Under the pieces are notes generated by a model that was not told the origin of the DNA, searched no databases, and was given only the letters and a program-made list of their open reading frames with translations. Of a stretch of 64,000 nucleotides of DNA, positions 35,740-42,845 are shown piece after piece. The stretch's first letter is position 1. Each line of letters begins with the position of its first letter. Source of the DNA: Herbaspirillum sp. SJZ107 (GTDB lineage Bacteria; Pseudomonadota; Gammaproteobacteria; Burkholderiales; Burkholderiaceae_D); the NCBI RefSeq assembly GCF_006715485.1, contig NZ_VFNH01000002.1:1054001-1118000 (forward strand), written 5' to 3'. Position numbers and translations under genes: made by a program.

Positions 35740-37599
35740 TTACTGGGCGTCAGGCGCGCTGCGGACGTCGAACTCCACCTTCCAGCGCAGTCCCTCGCGC
35801 GAGACCGCGACCAGTTCCAGCGTGCCGGACTCGGTGGCCAGCGCATGCAGCTTGACCTGCACCACGTCGCCCGGCGTGCGGCCTTCGGCCGGCAGGTCGG
35901 CGTGGATCTCGTTCAGCTCCTGCAGCTCGTCCGGGCCCCAGAACTCGAGCACGTCGCCGCTGCGGTCCTGGCGCCGGGTGGTCGAGCCGAAGAAGCGGAA
36001 AGCGACCGGCTCGCCCACCACCAGGCCGAATTCCTGGCCCGGCAGTTCCAGCTCGCTGCCTTCTTCCATGCCGAACGGCGCCACGCACAGGGCCGTGATC
36101 GGCGGCTCCATGCCGGGAATGGCCGGCATCGACGATTCCACGCCGACGTAGTAGGAACGCGCCGTGCCGCCGCGGATGCGCACGCCGCCGCCACGGCGCG
36201 CATAGTTGTAGTAGGCGGCGCCGCGGGCCACGGCCAGGTCGAGGTCGGCGCCTTCCAGCATGCGTGCCGGTTCCGCGCCTTCCATGTACAGCCAGTCGTT
36301 GATGGTGTCCATCACGCGCTGCGCCAGGATGTCGGACTTGAACACGCCGCCGTTGAACAGCACCGCGCTCGGGTGCAGGAAGGTGTGCTCCGGATTGACC
36401 TGGCCATTGAAGCCCTGCAGCTCGGCGGTGGCGCCGGCCTGGCGCGCCAGGAAGGCGGCCAGGTGGCGCGTGACCGCCGCGTCCTGCGCGTACGGCAGGC
36501 CGATCTGGGTCAGGCCGGCACGGGTGCGCACGGCCGGGCGCGCGCTGGCTTCCACGCGCGGGAAGAAGCCGTCGGTGATGAAGGCGGTGACTTCGTCGCG
36601 CGTCAGCTCGGTGCGGATCGAGCCGCCGATGAGTTTCGAGCCGCGGCTCGGCACCACGATCGGCCAGGCGGCCGCGTTGGCGTCGGCCAGCAGGTGTTCC
36701 TTGGCGCCGCGGCAGGCGTAGGTGAGGGCGCGCATCTGCCAGGCGTCGAGCTGGGTGCCATTGGCCTGCAGCTTGCGCGCGACCAGGTGCGCCAGGGCCA
36801 GGTCCATGTTGTCGCCGCCCAGCAGGATGTGGTCGCCGACCGCCACCCGGTGCGGTTCCAGGTTGCCGTCGCGTTCCAGGATCGCGATCAGCGAAAAGTC
36901 GCTGGTGCCGCCGCCGACGTCGACCACCAGCACGATGTCGCCGGCTTTTACTTGCTTGCGCCAGGCGCCGCCGCTGCCCTGGATCCAGCTGTACAGGGCC
37001 GCCTGCGGCTCTTCCAGCAGGGTCGGGCTGCCGTAGCCGGCGTTGCGCGCCGCTTCGGCGGTGAGTTCGCGCGCGGCCGGGTCGAACGAGGCGGGAATCG
37101 TCACGGTGACAGCCTGCTGCTCGAACGGCGCGTACGGATAGGCCGCGTTCCAGGCCTGCTTCAGGTGCTCGAGGTAGCGCGTGGAGGCCGTCAACGGCGA
37201 GACGCGCTCGACTTCTTCCGGCGCGTCGGTCGGCAGGATGGCGGCGCGGCGGTCCACGCTCGGGTGGCTCAGCCAGCTCTTGGCCGAGGACACCAGGCGG
37301 ATCGGGGTACCGGCGCCGCGCGAACGTGCCATCTCGCCCACGACGGGGGCGGCCATGCCGTCCGTCCAGGGCAGGGCCAGCTCGCCCGGTGCCAGTTCGT
37401 CCGGGTGCGGCAGGTACATGAAGGAGGGCAGCAGCGGCAGCGCCTCGACGGTGCCGGGGCCGCTCAGCTGCGGCACCGCCAGCACGCCCTGGTCGGCCTT
37501 TTCGCCGTCGCTGGCCTGCAGGTCGACCCAGGAAAGGGCGCTGTGGGTGGTGCCGAGGTCGATGCCGATGGCATAGCGTGCGTTGGTCAGATCATTCAC
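35740..37599 (-). CDS. Hsp70-family protein (short form)
   Basis: A 619-residue Hsp70-like ATPase. Key motifs: 'AIGIDLGTTHSALSWVDLQ' (phosphate 1), 'VTIPASFDPAARELTAEAARNAG', 'LVVDVGGGTSDFSLIAILE' (phosphate 2), 'LGGDNMDLALAHLVARKL' and 'LFNGGVFKSDILAQRVMDTI'. The remaining 130 residues form a short beta-domain ending in 'KVEFDVRSAPDAQ', not a canonical lid-bearing substrate domain. It is paralogous to its downstream neighbour in the ATPase core but lacks the DUF3731 tail. Its start overlaps the DUF2760 stop by 4 bases (ATGA) and its stop is 6 bp from the next gene, so the three are translated as a unit. Confidence 0.9.
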   Translation of the reverse strand: MNDLTNARYAIGIDLGTTHSALSWVDLQASDGEKADQGVLAVPQLSGPGTVEALPLLPSFMYLPHPDELAPGELALPWTDGMAAPVVGEMARSRGAGTPIRLVSSAKSWLSHPSVDRRAAILPTDAPEEVERVSPLTASTRYLEHLKQAWNAAYPYAPFEQQAVTVTIPASFDPAARELTAEAARNAGYGSPTLLEEPQAALYSWIQGSGGAWRKQVKAGDIVLVVDVGGGTSDFSLIAILERDGNLEPHRVAVGDHILLGGDNMDLALAHLVARKLQANGTQLDAWQMRALTYACRGAKEHLLADANAAAWPIVVPSRGSKLIGGSIRTELTRDEVTAFITDGFFPRVEASARPAVRTRAGLTQIGLPYAQDAAVTRHLAAFLARQAGATAELQGFNGQVNPEHTFLHPSAVLFNGGVFKSDILAQRVMDTINDWLYMEGAEPARMLEGADLDLAVARGAAYYNYARRGGGVRIRGGTARSYYVGVESSMPAIPGMEPPITALCVAPFGMEEGSELELPGQEFGLVVGEPVAFRFFGSTTRRQDRSGDVLEFWGPDELQELNEIHADLPAEGRTPGDVVQVKLHALATESGTLELVAVSREGLRWKVEFDVRSAPDAQ

Positions 37600-38192
37600 A
37601 GTTCCACCTCCGCCGGGGCCAGGATGCGGGCATCGTGCTGTTCGGCCAGCTGCGGCAGGCGCACGTCCGCGGCGCGCCAGCCGCGGTGGTTCAGCACGCC
37701 GGTGAACGGCGCCTTGCCGACCACGTTGCCGGTCAGGCGCACGCTGGCGGCGTCGAAGCCTTCCGGCAGCGTCACGCGCGCGCCTTCGTTTTCGCTGCGC
37801 ACCGGTTCGATCGTGAAGTGCTCGCGCAGCACGCGCGCGCAGCCTTCGTGCACGACGCGCGCGGCGGCACCGATGTCGGCGTCGGCATAGGCCGCGATGT
37901 TTTCGTTGGCAAAGTCGATCAGGCGCGCTTCACGCTGCAGCAGGGCCAGCAGCTGCATGGCGGCGTCGGGCGTGGCCACGCGCAGCGTGACCGGTGGCGG
38001 CGCAGGTGCCGGCGCGGGTGCAGGGGCCGGAGCGGGGGCAGGTGCAGGTGCAGGGGCCGGTGCGGCGACCGGGCCGACCTGGTCGTCGCGCACGCGCGCG
38101 GCGAATTCGGCGTCGCCGATGGTCTTGAAAAGGGCGCCAAAGGCGAGGGAAAGCCTGCTCCAGAAGGAAGGCAGAGAGGTCGGTTGGCTCAT
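37596..38192 (-). CDS. DUF2760 domain protein with Ala-Pro linker
   Basis: A 198-residue cytosolic protein. Residues 1-35 form a short helical lead ('FWSRLSLAFGALFKTIGDAEFAARV'), residues 44-66 are a near-perfect Ala-Pro repeat, and residues 70-198 are the DUF2760 domain ('AMQLLALLQREARLIDFANENIAAYADADIGAAARVVHEGC', ending 'ADVRLPQLAEQHDARILAPAEVEL'). It is first in an operon with two Hsp70-like ATPases and probably acts with them, for example as a client adaptor or nucleotide-exchange-like partner; this is inference from fixed gene order only. The Ala-Pro repeat is encoded by an impure hexanucleotide repeat (37995-38063) that could vary in length. Confidence 0.88.
   Translation of the reverse strand: MSQPTSLPSFWSRLSLAFGALFKTIGDAEFAARVRDDQVGPVAAPAPAPAPAPAPAPAPAPAPAPPPVTLRVATPDAAMQLLALLQREARLIDFANENIAAYADADIGAAARVVHEGCARVLREHFTIEPVRSENEGARVTLPEGFDAASVRLTGNVVGKAPFTGVLNHRGWRAADVRLPQLAEQHDARILAPAEVEL
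37995..38063. repeat. In-frame low-complexity repeat coding for Ala-Pro
   Basis: The stretch alternates GCC/GCA/GCT-type and CCG/CCC/CCT-type codons (seen on the plus strand as GGTGCAGGTGCAGGGGCC and similar), giving about 11 Ala-Pro pairs in the DUF2760 protein. Unit length is 6 bases, so slippage would keep the frame and only change linker length. Confidence 0.8.
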
Positions 38193-38271
38193 GTTCTTGT
38201 GATATCCGTAGCTAATCCATCAAAGCGCGCATCATACCAGTTGAACAAATAAATTGAGCAGCATCGACCGC

Positions 38272-38745
38272 TCAGATCGACGGATCGCCGGCCGGCCTGC
38301 CGTCCGTGGCGCCTGGATCGCCCCCGGCCGGCAGTACCGCCGCCCCGCTCAGCAGGGCACGCGCATAGGCATCGAACTCGTCCAGCCCGCGCTTGATGAT
38401 GGTGACCAGCGCCGGCAGCGGCGCCGCCTGGTAATCCCATTCGGCGCGGCAGAATTCGCCGGTGCGCTTCAGGTCCTCGGCCAGCGCCGCCTCGATCCAG
38501 CCGTGTTCGGCCAGCAGCGTGATCACCTCGCGCTCGTCCTGGGCCGGGCCGAGGTCGAGGCTGCCCAGCACGTAGTCGCCCATTTCCACCGCCGCTTCCC
38601 AGGCGCGGATCACGTTGAGCGTGGCCGCATCCTGGCGCGTGATGTCGCCGACAAAGGTGGTCGGGTCCTTTTCGTATTCGTCGCGGGCACGCTTGCAGCA
38701 GCGCTCGATGGTGCCCATCTTGCTGACCAGGAGATCGTTGTCCAT
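38272..38745 (-). CDS. HepT-like (DUF86-type) protein with degenerate RNase motif
   Basis: A 157-residue helical protein whose N-terminal 135 residues match the HepT/DUF86 layout: 'SKMGTIERCCKRARDEY', 'DITRQDAATLNVIRAWEAAVEMGDYVL', 'EREVITLLAEHGWIEAALAEDLKRTGEF' and 'LVTIIKRGLDEFDAYA'. The RNase motif of HepT toxins (R-x4-6-H-x-Y) aligns with F98-C-R-A-E-W103-D-Y105: the His is Trp and the Arg position is altered, so it should lack that activity. No MNT-type nucleotidyltransferase antitoxin gene is adjacent. A Pro/Gly-rich tail follows. It lies 79 bp upstream of the DUF2760 gene on the same strand and may belong to that operon. Confidence 0.7.
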   Translation of the reverse strand: MDNDLLVSKMGTIERCCKRARDEYEKDPTTFVGDITRQDAATLNVIRAWEAAVEMGDYVLGSLDLGPAQDEREVITLLAEHGWIEAALAEDLKRTGEFCRAEWDYQAAPLPALVTIIKRGLDEFDAYARALLSGAAVLPAGGDPGATDGRPAGDPSI

Positions 38746-38761
38746 GCCTGTCCTCGGTGAT

Positions 38762-38862
38762 AGAGCACCTAAAAACCTCCATGGCAGCGTTGCATCGTCT
38801 CGCCGTACTAGCGTACTGTCTTCGACGCTGCGCCTTGCCCTGAAGGTTTTGTTAGGTGCTCT
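38762..38862. repeat. 101-bp imperfect palindrome (REP/MITE-like)
   Basis: Ends are AGAGCACCTAA and TTAGGTGCTCT in inverted orientation. The arms continue with gaps (AACCT...AGGTT, GGCAGCGTTGC against GCGCCTTGCC, and GTAC-TAGC-GTAC at the centre), so the whole element can fold into one long hairpin. It fills the space between the HepT-like gene and the antiporter 3' end. It encodes no protein and looks like a non-autonomous dispersed element. Confidence 0.75.
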
Positions 38863-38883
38863 TGGTTGATTTCGATGCCTACC

Positions 38884-40137
38884 TTACAACAGGAACATCG
38901 CGGCCGCCGCACAAGTGGGTAGGAGCGCGCCCAGCAGCAGGCCGACGGCCCCGATCGACTCCTCGTTGAAGCCGCGCCGCAGCAGCGCGGCGCCGGCCGG
39001 ATTCGGCGCATTGGCGATCACGGTCAGGCCGCCGCCGCCCACCGCGCCGGCCACCAGCATGTAGCGTTCGTGCTCGGACAAGCCGGAAATCAGGGAGCCG
39101 AGATAGGTCAGGGCGGCATTGTCGGTGATCGCGGTGAGGCCCAGCGCGCCGAAGAACAGCTTGGTGGCGCCGAGGCTGGAAACGATCGGTTGCAGCCACC
39201 ACTGCTGCATGCCGCCCAGCACCACGAGTCCGGCCAGGAAAAAGCCGACCAGCAAGCCCTCCTTCAGCACCAGCGGGTCCTGGTAGCGCGCATACGCCTG
39301 GGTAAAACCGAGGAACAGCAGGAACAGGCCGACGAACAGCACCGGATGGTGGGCCAGCAGCACCACCGCCGCCAGGAAGCCGAGGTGGATCAGCGCCACC
39401 AGCGGCGGCACCCGCACCGGCGACTCCCCCTCGACCGAGGCATCGAAGGAGCGCAGGTGCGGCCGCAGCAGCAGGGTGACGATGCTGGCGTTGAACAGCA
39501 CCGCGACCAGGGCGCGCCAGCCGAAGTGCTGCAGCATGTGAGTGCTGTCCCAGCCCCAGGGGCCGGCCACCATCAGCACCGGCGGCGCGGCGTAGGCGGT
39601 GAGCGTGCCGCCGATCGACACGTTCACGAACAGCACCCCCAGCGCCCCGTACTTCAGCCACTCGGGCATCCCGGGACGGAACACGGTGGGCGCCAGCATC
39701 AGCGCCGCCAGCGTCATCGCGGCCGGTTCGGTGATCAGGGAACCGGCCAGCGGCACCAGCGCCAGGCCGAGCCAGGCCTGCGCGACCTCGTTGCGGACCG
39801 GCGCCGCGCGTGCAAGCAGGCGCACCAATGCGCGCGCCGTCTCCAGCACCGGCTTCGATGCGGCCACCACCATCACCACGAACACGAACAGCGGCTCGGT
39901 ATAGCTGCGCGACTCGGCGTAATCGATGGCGGCGGCGCTGCCGTCGACGAAAGCCATGAACAGCATCAGGATGGCGGCCCAGAAGCCGAATACGACCTCG
40001 ACCTCGCCTAATAGATGGAACAGCCCGGCATGGCGCGGGTGGCGGTGGGCCAGGTATTCGAACAGGTAAGTGGAGAAGGTGTGGATCAGGGCGATGATGA
40101 ACAGGACCAGGCCGATTTTTTGCATGGCGGTGGTCAT
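38884..40137 (-). CDS. Putative Na+/H+ antiporter (PF07399-type)
   Basis: A 417-residue inner-membrane protein with about 11 hydrophobic segments. Conserved pieces include 'LIHTFSTYLFEYLAHRHPRHAGLFHLLGEVEVVFGFWAAI', 'LITEPAAMTLAALMLAP', 'ALGVLFVNVSIGGTLTAYAAPPVLMVAGPW', 'TAITDNAALTYLGSLISGLS' and 'VVGGGGLTVIANAPNP'-like glycine-rich end. The last two resemble the intramembrane Asp/Asn and Pro-rich motifs of ion-transporter superfamily antiporters. It would exchange Na+ for protons; ion specificity is assumed from the family name. ATG 40137 has a weak upstream purine run (CGGAGCCGCCCC). It is single, divergent from the VOC gene across 200 bp. Confidence 0.85.
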   Translation of the reverse strand: MTTAMQKIGLVLFIIALIHTFSTYLFEYLAHRHPRHAGLFHLLGEVEVVFGFWAAILMLFMAFVDGSAAAIDYAESRSYTEPLFVFVVMVVAASKPVLETARALVRLLARAAPVRNEVAQAWLGLALVPLAGSLITEPAAMTLAALMLAPTVFRPGMPEWLKYGALGVLFVNVSIGGTLTAYAAPPVLMVAGPWGWDSTHMLQHFGWRALVAVLFNASIVTLLLRPHLRSFDASVEGESPVRVPPLVALIHLGFLAAVVLLAHHPVLFVGLFLLFLGFTQAYARYQDPLVLKEGLLVGFFLAGLVVLGGMQQWWLQPIVSSLGATKLFFGALGLTAITDNAALTYLGSLISGLSEHERYMLVAGAVGGGGLTVIANAPNPAGAALLRRGFNEESIGAVGLLLGALLPTCAAAAMFLL

Positions 40138-40339
40138 GGGGCGGCTCCGTGGAAGGGCAGGGCAGGCGTCATTGTTGAGGAATTGAGGGCAGATGCCTTT
40201 ATTATTTCATTTTTCTCAAGCAAACGACGTATTGGGCCGGGGACGACAATTTTTGTATATGCCTGTCGATGCGTGCGTGTGTCGTTCGTCGTCAGGATGC
40301 AGGACCACAATGCCAGCCACTGTTCCCTAGGAGAATGTC

Positions 40340-40762
40340 ATGAACAAGCAGATCATTTTCAATCTTCCAGTCAAGGACCTGGAAAAATCCAGAGCCTTCT
40401 TTTCCGCACTCGGTTTCAGCTTCAATCCGCAATTCAGCAACGACAGCGCTGCCTTCATGAACATCGTCGACGGCACCATCCATGCCATGCTGACGACCGA
40501 ACCCTTTTTCAGGTCCCTGATCGACAAGCCGCTGGTGCAGGCGAAGGAAGCCAACGAGGTCGTCATCTGCCTGAGCTGCGAGAGCCGCGAGGAGGTGGAC
40601 AGCCTGATCGCCAGGGCCAGCGCCGCCGGCGCCCGCATCCCGCATCCGCCCGAGGACCATGGTTTCATGTACGACCAGGGCTTCGAGGACATCGATGGCC
40701 ACCTGTGGAACCTGGTCTGGTCGCGGCAGGGTGACGGTCAGGGGAGCGGTCAGGCCGGGTGA
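40340..40762 (+). CDS. VOC-family (glyoxalase/dioxygenase-fold) protein
   Basis: A 140-residue VOC protein with the paired beta-alpha-beta-beta-beta modules: 'IIFNLPVKDLEKSRAFFSALGFSFNPQFSNDSAAFMNI' and 'EVVICLSCESREEVDSLIARASAAGARIPHPPEDHGFMYDQGFEDIDGHLWNLVW'. The C-terminal 'DIDGHLWNLVW' has the typical metal or ligand position of lactoylglutathione-lyase-like members, but the first His/Glu ligand pair is not clear, so the reaction cannot be assigned. ATG 40340 follows CTAGGAGAATGTC. Its 3' end overlaps the convergent flavoprotein gene by 13 bp. Confidence 0.88.
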   Translation: MNKQIIFNLPVKDLEKSRAFFSALGFSFNPQFSNDSAAFMNIVDGTIHAMLTTEPFFRSLIDKPLVQAKEANEVVICLSCESREEVDSLIARASAAGARIPHPPEDHGFMYDQGFEDIDGHLWNLVWSRQGDGQGSGQAG

Positions 40763-41670
40763 TTCAGCTCGGCGATCAGCGACCGGTGCGCCGCGACCCC
40801 GGCCATGGCACCTTCCGCGACCGCGAACGCCACGTTGCCTGTGGCCCGGGCCAGGTCGCCGCAGCAGAACACGCCGGGCACGCTGGTCGCCTGTTGCGCA
40901 TCCGTGGCCACGAATGCGCCGATCGGCCCATCCTCGAACGCACAGCCGAGCTGGGAAGCGAGGGGGCTGGCGCTGTCCGTGCGCGACGCCACGAACAGTC
41001 CCGCCATCGGCAGGCGCCGGCCGTCTGCCAGCACCACGTCGGCGGCGCCGTCGATGCGCGCCACCGGCGTGCGTTCCACGCTCACGCTGCGCCGTTCGAG
41101 GGCTGCCAGCTGGGCGGCGTCCGGCTCGAACGTACCGTTCAGCAGGAAGGTGACGCGGCCCCAGTCCGGCAGCATCAGCGCGTGATGCATCGATAGCGCG
41201 CCGACCGCCAGCACGCCGATCTCGCCTTCGTTCAGCTCGTAGCCATGGCAGTAGGGACAGTGGAAGACGCTCTTGCCCCAGCGTTCCTGCAATCCGTCCA
41301 CCGGCGGCAGGGTGTCGACCACGCCCGTGGCCAGGACCAGGCGCTGGCCGCTTACGCTGCCGCCGTCGCCCAGCGTGATGCGGAAACCGTCGCCATCGGC
41401 GGCAGCGCCGATGGCGGTGTCGTTGGCCCACGCGACGGTGGGATAGGCTTGCAGCTGGGTCCGGCCATCGGCCGCGATGGCCGCCGCTTCGCTGCCGTCC
41501 TGGGTGAGGAAACCATGCGAGCGATGGGCGTAGCGGTTGCGGCGCCGGTTGGCATCGATGACCAGCACGCGGCAGCGCGCACGCGCCAGCTGCAGCGCCG
41601 CCGACAGGCCGGCATAGCTGCCGCCGACGACGATGACGTCGAATTCCGCATTCCCGGATTTATTCTTCAT
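40750..41670 (-). CDS. NAD(P)/FAD-dependent oxidoreductase, thioredoxin-reductase-like
   Basis: A 306-residue flavoprotein of the low-molecular-weight thioredoxin reductase fold. FAD Rossmann motif 'DVIVVGGSYAGLSAALQLARA' (residue 11), redox-active CxxC in 'FHCPYCHGYE' (about 133-141), 'GEIGVLAVG' NAD(P) motif, and C-terminal 'PGVFCCGDLARATGNVAFAVAEG'. This subgroup often acts on small disulfides or unknown substrates rather than on thioredoxin, and no thioredoxin gene is adjacent. ATG 41670 follows GAGGAGCACACC. It overlaps the upstream Rrf2 gene by 11 bp, so the two are coupled and the regulator probably controls its own operon. It also overlaps the convergent VOC gene. Confidence 0.9.
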   Translation of the reverse strand: MKNKSGNAEFDVIVVGGSYAGLSAALQLARARCRVLVIDANRRRNRYAHRSHGFLTQDGSEAAAIAADGRTQLQAYPTVAWANDTAIGAAADGDGFRITLGDGGSVSGQRLVLATGVVDTLPPVDGLQERWGKSVFHCPYCHGYELNEGEIGVLAVGALSMHHALMLPDWGRVTFLLNGTFEPDAAQLAALERRSVSVERTPVARIDGAADVVLADGRRLPMAGLFVASRTDSASPLASQLGCAFEDGPIGAFVATDAQQATSVPGVFCCGDLARATGNVAFAVAEGAMAGVAAHRSLIAELNHPA

Positions 41671-42109
41671 GGTGTGCTCCTCGGTGTTGGGCGTACTGCG
41701 CATTGAAGCGCTCGGAAAGTTCGGCGAGCGTGACGTTTGAAAGCCGCTCGATCAGCAGCGCTTCGGCTTCCTCGAAGGCGCTGGCGAGAGACTGGTTGAC
41801 GGCCTGCTCGACCAGGCATTCGGGGTGTTCGACCCGGTTCCCCATCGCGAACACGGCCGGCGACCCGACCGCTTCGTAGATGTCGCGCAGGGTCACCTGG
41901 CGCAGGTCGGCCGTGACGACCCAGCCGCCGCCATGCCCCTTGCCCGAGCCGACGTAGCCGCGCTCGCGCAGGCCGGCGAGCGTGCGGCGCACCAGCACCG
42001 GGTTGGTGTGCAGGAAACCCGCAAGTTCCTCCGAGGTCAGCGGCCGGGCGCTGTGGGCCATGTGGAGGAGGAGGTGCAGGATCGAAGAAAGCTTACTGTC
42101 TCGTCTCAT
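41660..42109 (-). CDS. Rrf2-family transcriptional regulator
   Basis: A 149-residue Rrf2 protein: winged helix (1-65, 'SSILHLLLHMAHSARPLTSEELAGFLHTNPVLVRRTLAGLRERGYV') with 'GHGGGWVVTADLRQVTLRDIYEAVG'. Only one Cys (in 'HPECLVE') lies in the region where IscR and NsrR hold three cluster ligands, so it probably does not bind a [2Fe-2S] or [4Fe-4S] cluster in the usual way; a single-Cys thiol switch is possible. It is first in a two-gene operon with the flavoprotein (11-bp overlap). The 208 bp upstream contain an 11-bp inverted repeat (42172/42275), a possible site. Confidence 0.9.
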   Translation of the reverse strand: MRRDSKLSSILHLLLHMAHSARPLTSEELAGFLHTNPVLVRRTLAGLRERGYVGSGKGHGGGWVVTADLRQVTLRDIYEAVGSPAVFAMGNRVEHPECLVEQAVNQSLASAFEEAEALLIERLSNVTLAELSERFNAQYAQHRGAHHEE

Positions 42110-42171
42110 GTAACTTATGATAGTACAAAAAACGCCCTATGTGGGCATTTGCTGCTGACTTATCGGGCGCG

Positions 42172-42285
42172 GTGAACGTTGTGAAGTATGTAAGTATGTG
42201 TCAGCCACGTAAGCGTTTGTAAATTCGGTCAACAGGCGCCGGGGCGGCTGCGTTTCATGAGCAAGTGATACGCAACAACGTTCAC
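42172..42285. promoter_or_regulatory. Split 11-bp inverted repeat upstream of the secreted Ala/Lys-rich gene
   Basis: GTGAACGTTGT (42172-42182) recurs inverted as ACAACGTTCAC (42275-42285), 92 bp apart, between the Rrf2 gene and ATG 42318. The copies may be two operator half-sites or the stem of a long RNA hairpin. The region also holds AAACGCCC-tatgt-GGGCATTT near 42130-42150. Confidence 0.35.
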
Positions 42286-42317
42286 ATATACCGATAAACA
42301 GCAGAGGACCCTTCATC

Positions 42318-42797
42318 ATGAAAAAAACCATCGCCGTCGTCATCGCCAGCCTGTTCGCTACCGCTGCATTTGCACAGACGTCCGCCCCGGCTACCTCGAA
42401 GCCGGCCACCAAGCAGGCTGTGCTGGTCAACAATGCCGACGTGAAGGCAGCGAAAGCTGACACCAAGGCGGCACCTGTTGCCGCACCGGCAGCGCAAGCG
42501 GACGAGAAAAAGACGAGTGACGAGGCGAAGCCGGCCAAAGCGCATGCCAAGAAAGCCAGCGCCAAGCATGAGAAGAGCAAGGCCAAGCACACGGCGAAGA
42601 CCGACACCGTGAAGGACTCGGAGAAGGATAACCAGGACGCCGCGGCCGCGACGCCGGCGCCCGATGCTGCTGCGGCACCGGCTGCGTCGCCGGCTTCCAC
42701 GCCGACGCCGGCCGACACCCAGGCGCCGGCTGCGACCATGACGCCTGTACCGGACGCTGCCGCCACCCCGGCACCTGCCGCGCCGGTTTCCCAGTAA
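42318..42797 (+). CDS. Secreted low-complexity Ala/Lys/Pro-rich protein
   Basis: A 159-residue protein with a clear signal peptide (1-19, AFA|Q). The mature part is made almost only of Ala, Lys, Pro, Thr, Asp and Ser: a basic middle (about 55-95, 'AKAHAKKASAKHEKSKAKH') and an Ala/Pro-rich acidic end (110-159). It has no globular domain that I can see and should be intrinsically disordered in the periplasm or outside. Similar histone-like or linker-like secreted proteins are common in Oxalobacteraceae; the function is unknown. It has a GAGGACCC site before ATG 42318 and a strong terminator after the stop, so it is a single transcription unit. Confidence 0.75.
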   Translation: MKKTIAVVIASLFATAAFAQTSAPATSKPATKQAVLVNNADVKAAKADTKAAPVAAPAAQADEKKTSDEAKPAKAHAKKASAKHEKSKAKHTAKTDTVKDSEKDNQDAAAATPAPDAAAAPAASPASTPTPADTQAPAATMTPVPDAAATPAPAAPVSQ

Positions 42798-42814
42798 GAC
42801 CGCCGTTTCAATGA

Positions 42815-42845
42815 CAAAAAAGCCCGCGCGATGCGGGCTTTTTGT
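42815..42845. terminator. Rho-independent terminator
   Basis: AGCCCGC-gcgat-GCGGGCT (42821-42839) is flanked by AAAAA on the left and TTTTT on the right. It lies between the plus-strand secreted protein gene and the convergent bdcA and can serve both. Confidence 0.9.

Noticed and set aside
37995..38063. Short repeats resembling a CRISPR array
   Set aside because: Units are 6 bases, contiguous and in frame, coding Ala-Pro; there are no spacers and no cas genes.
38272..38745. An active HepT/MntA toxin-antitoxin pair
   Set aside because: No nucleotidyltransferase gene is present on either side and the RNase motif is altered.
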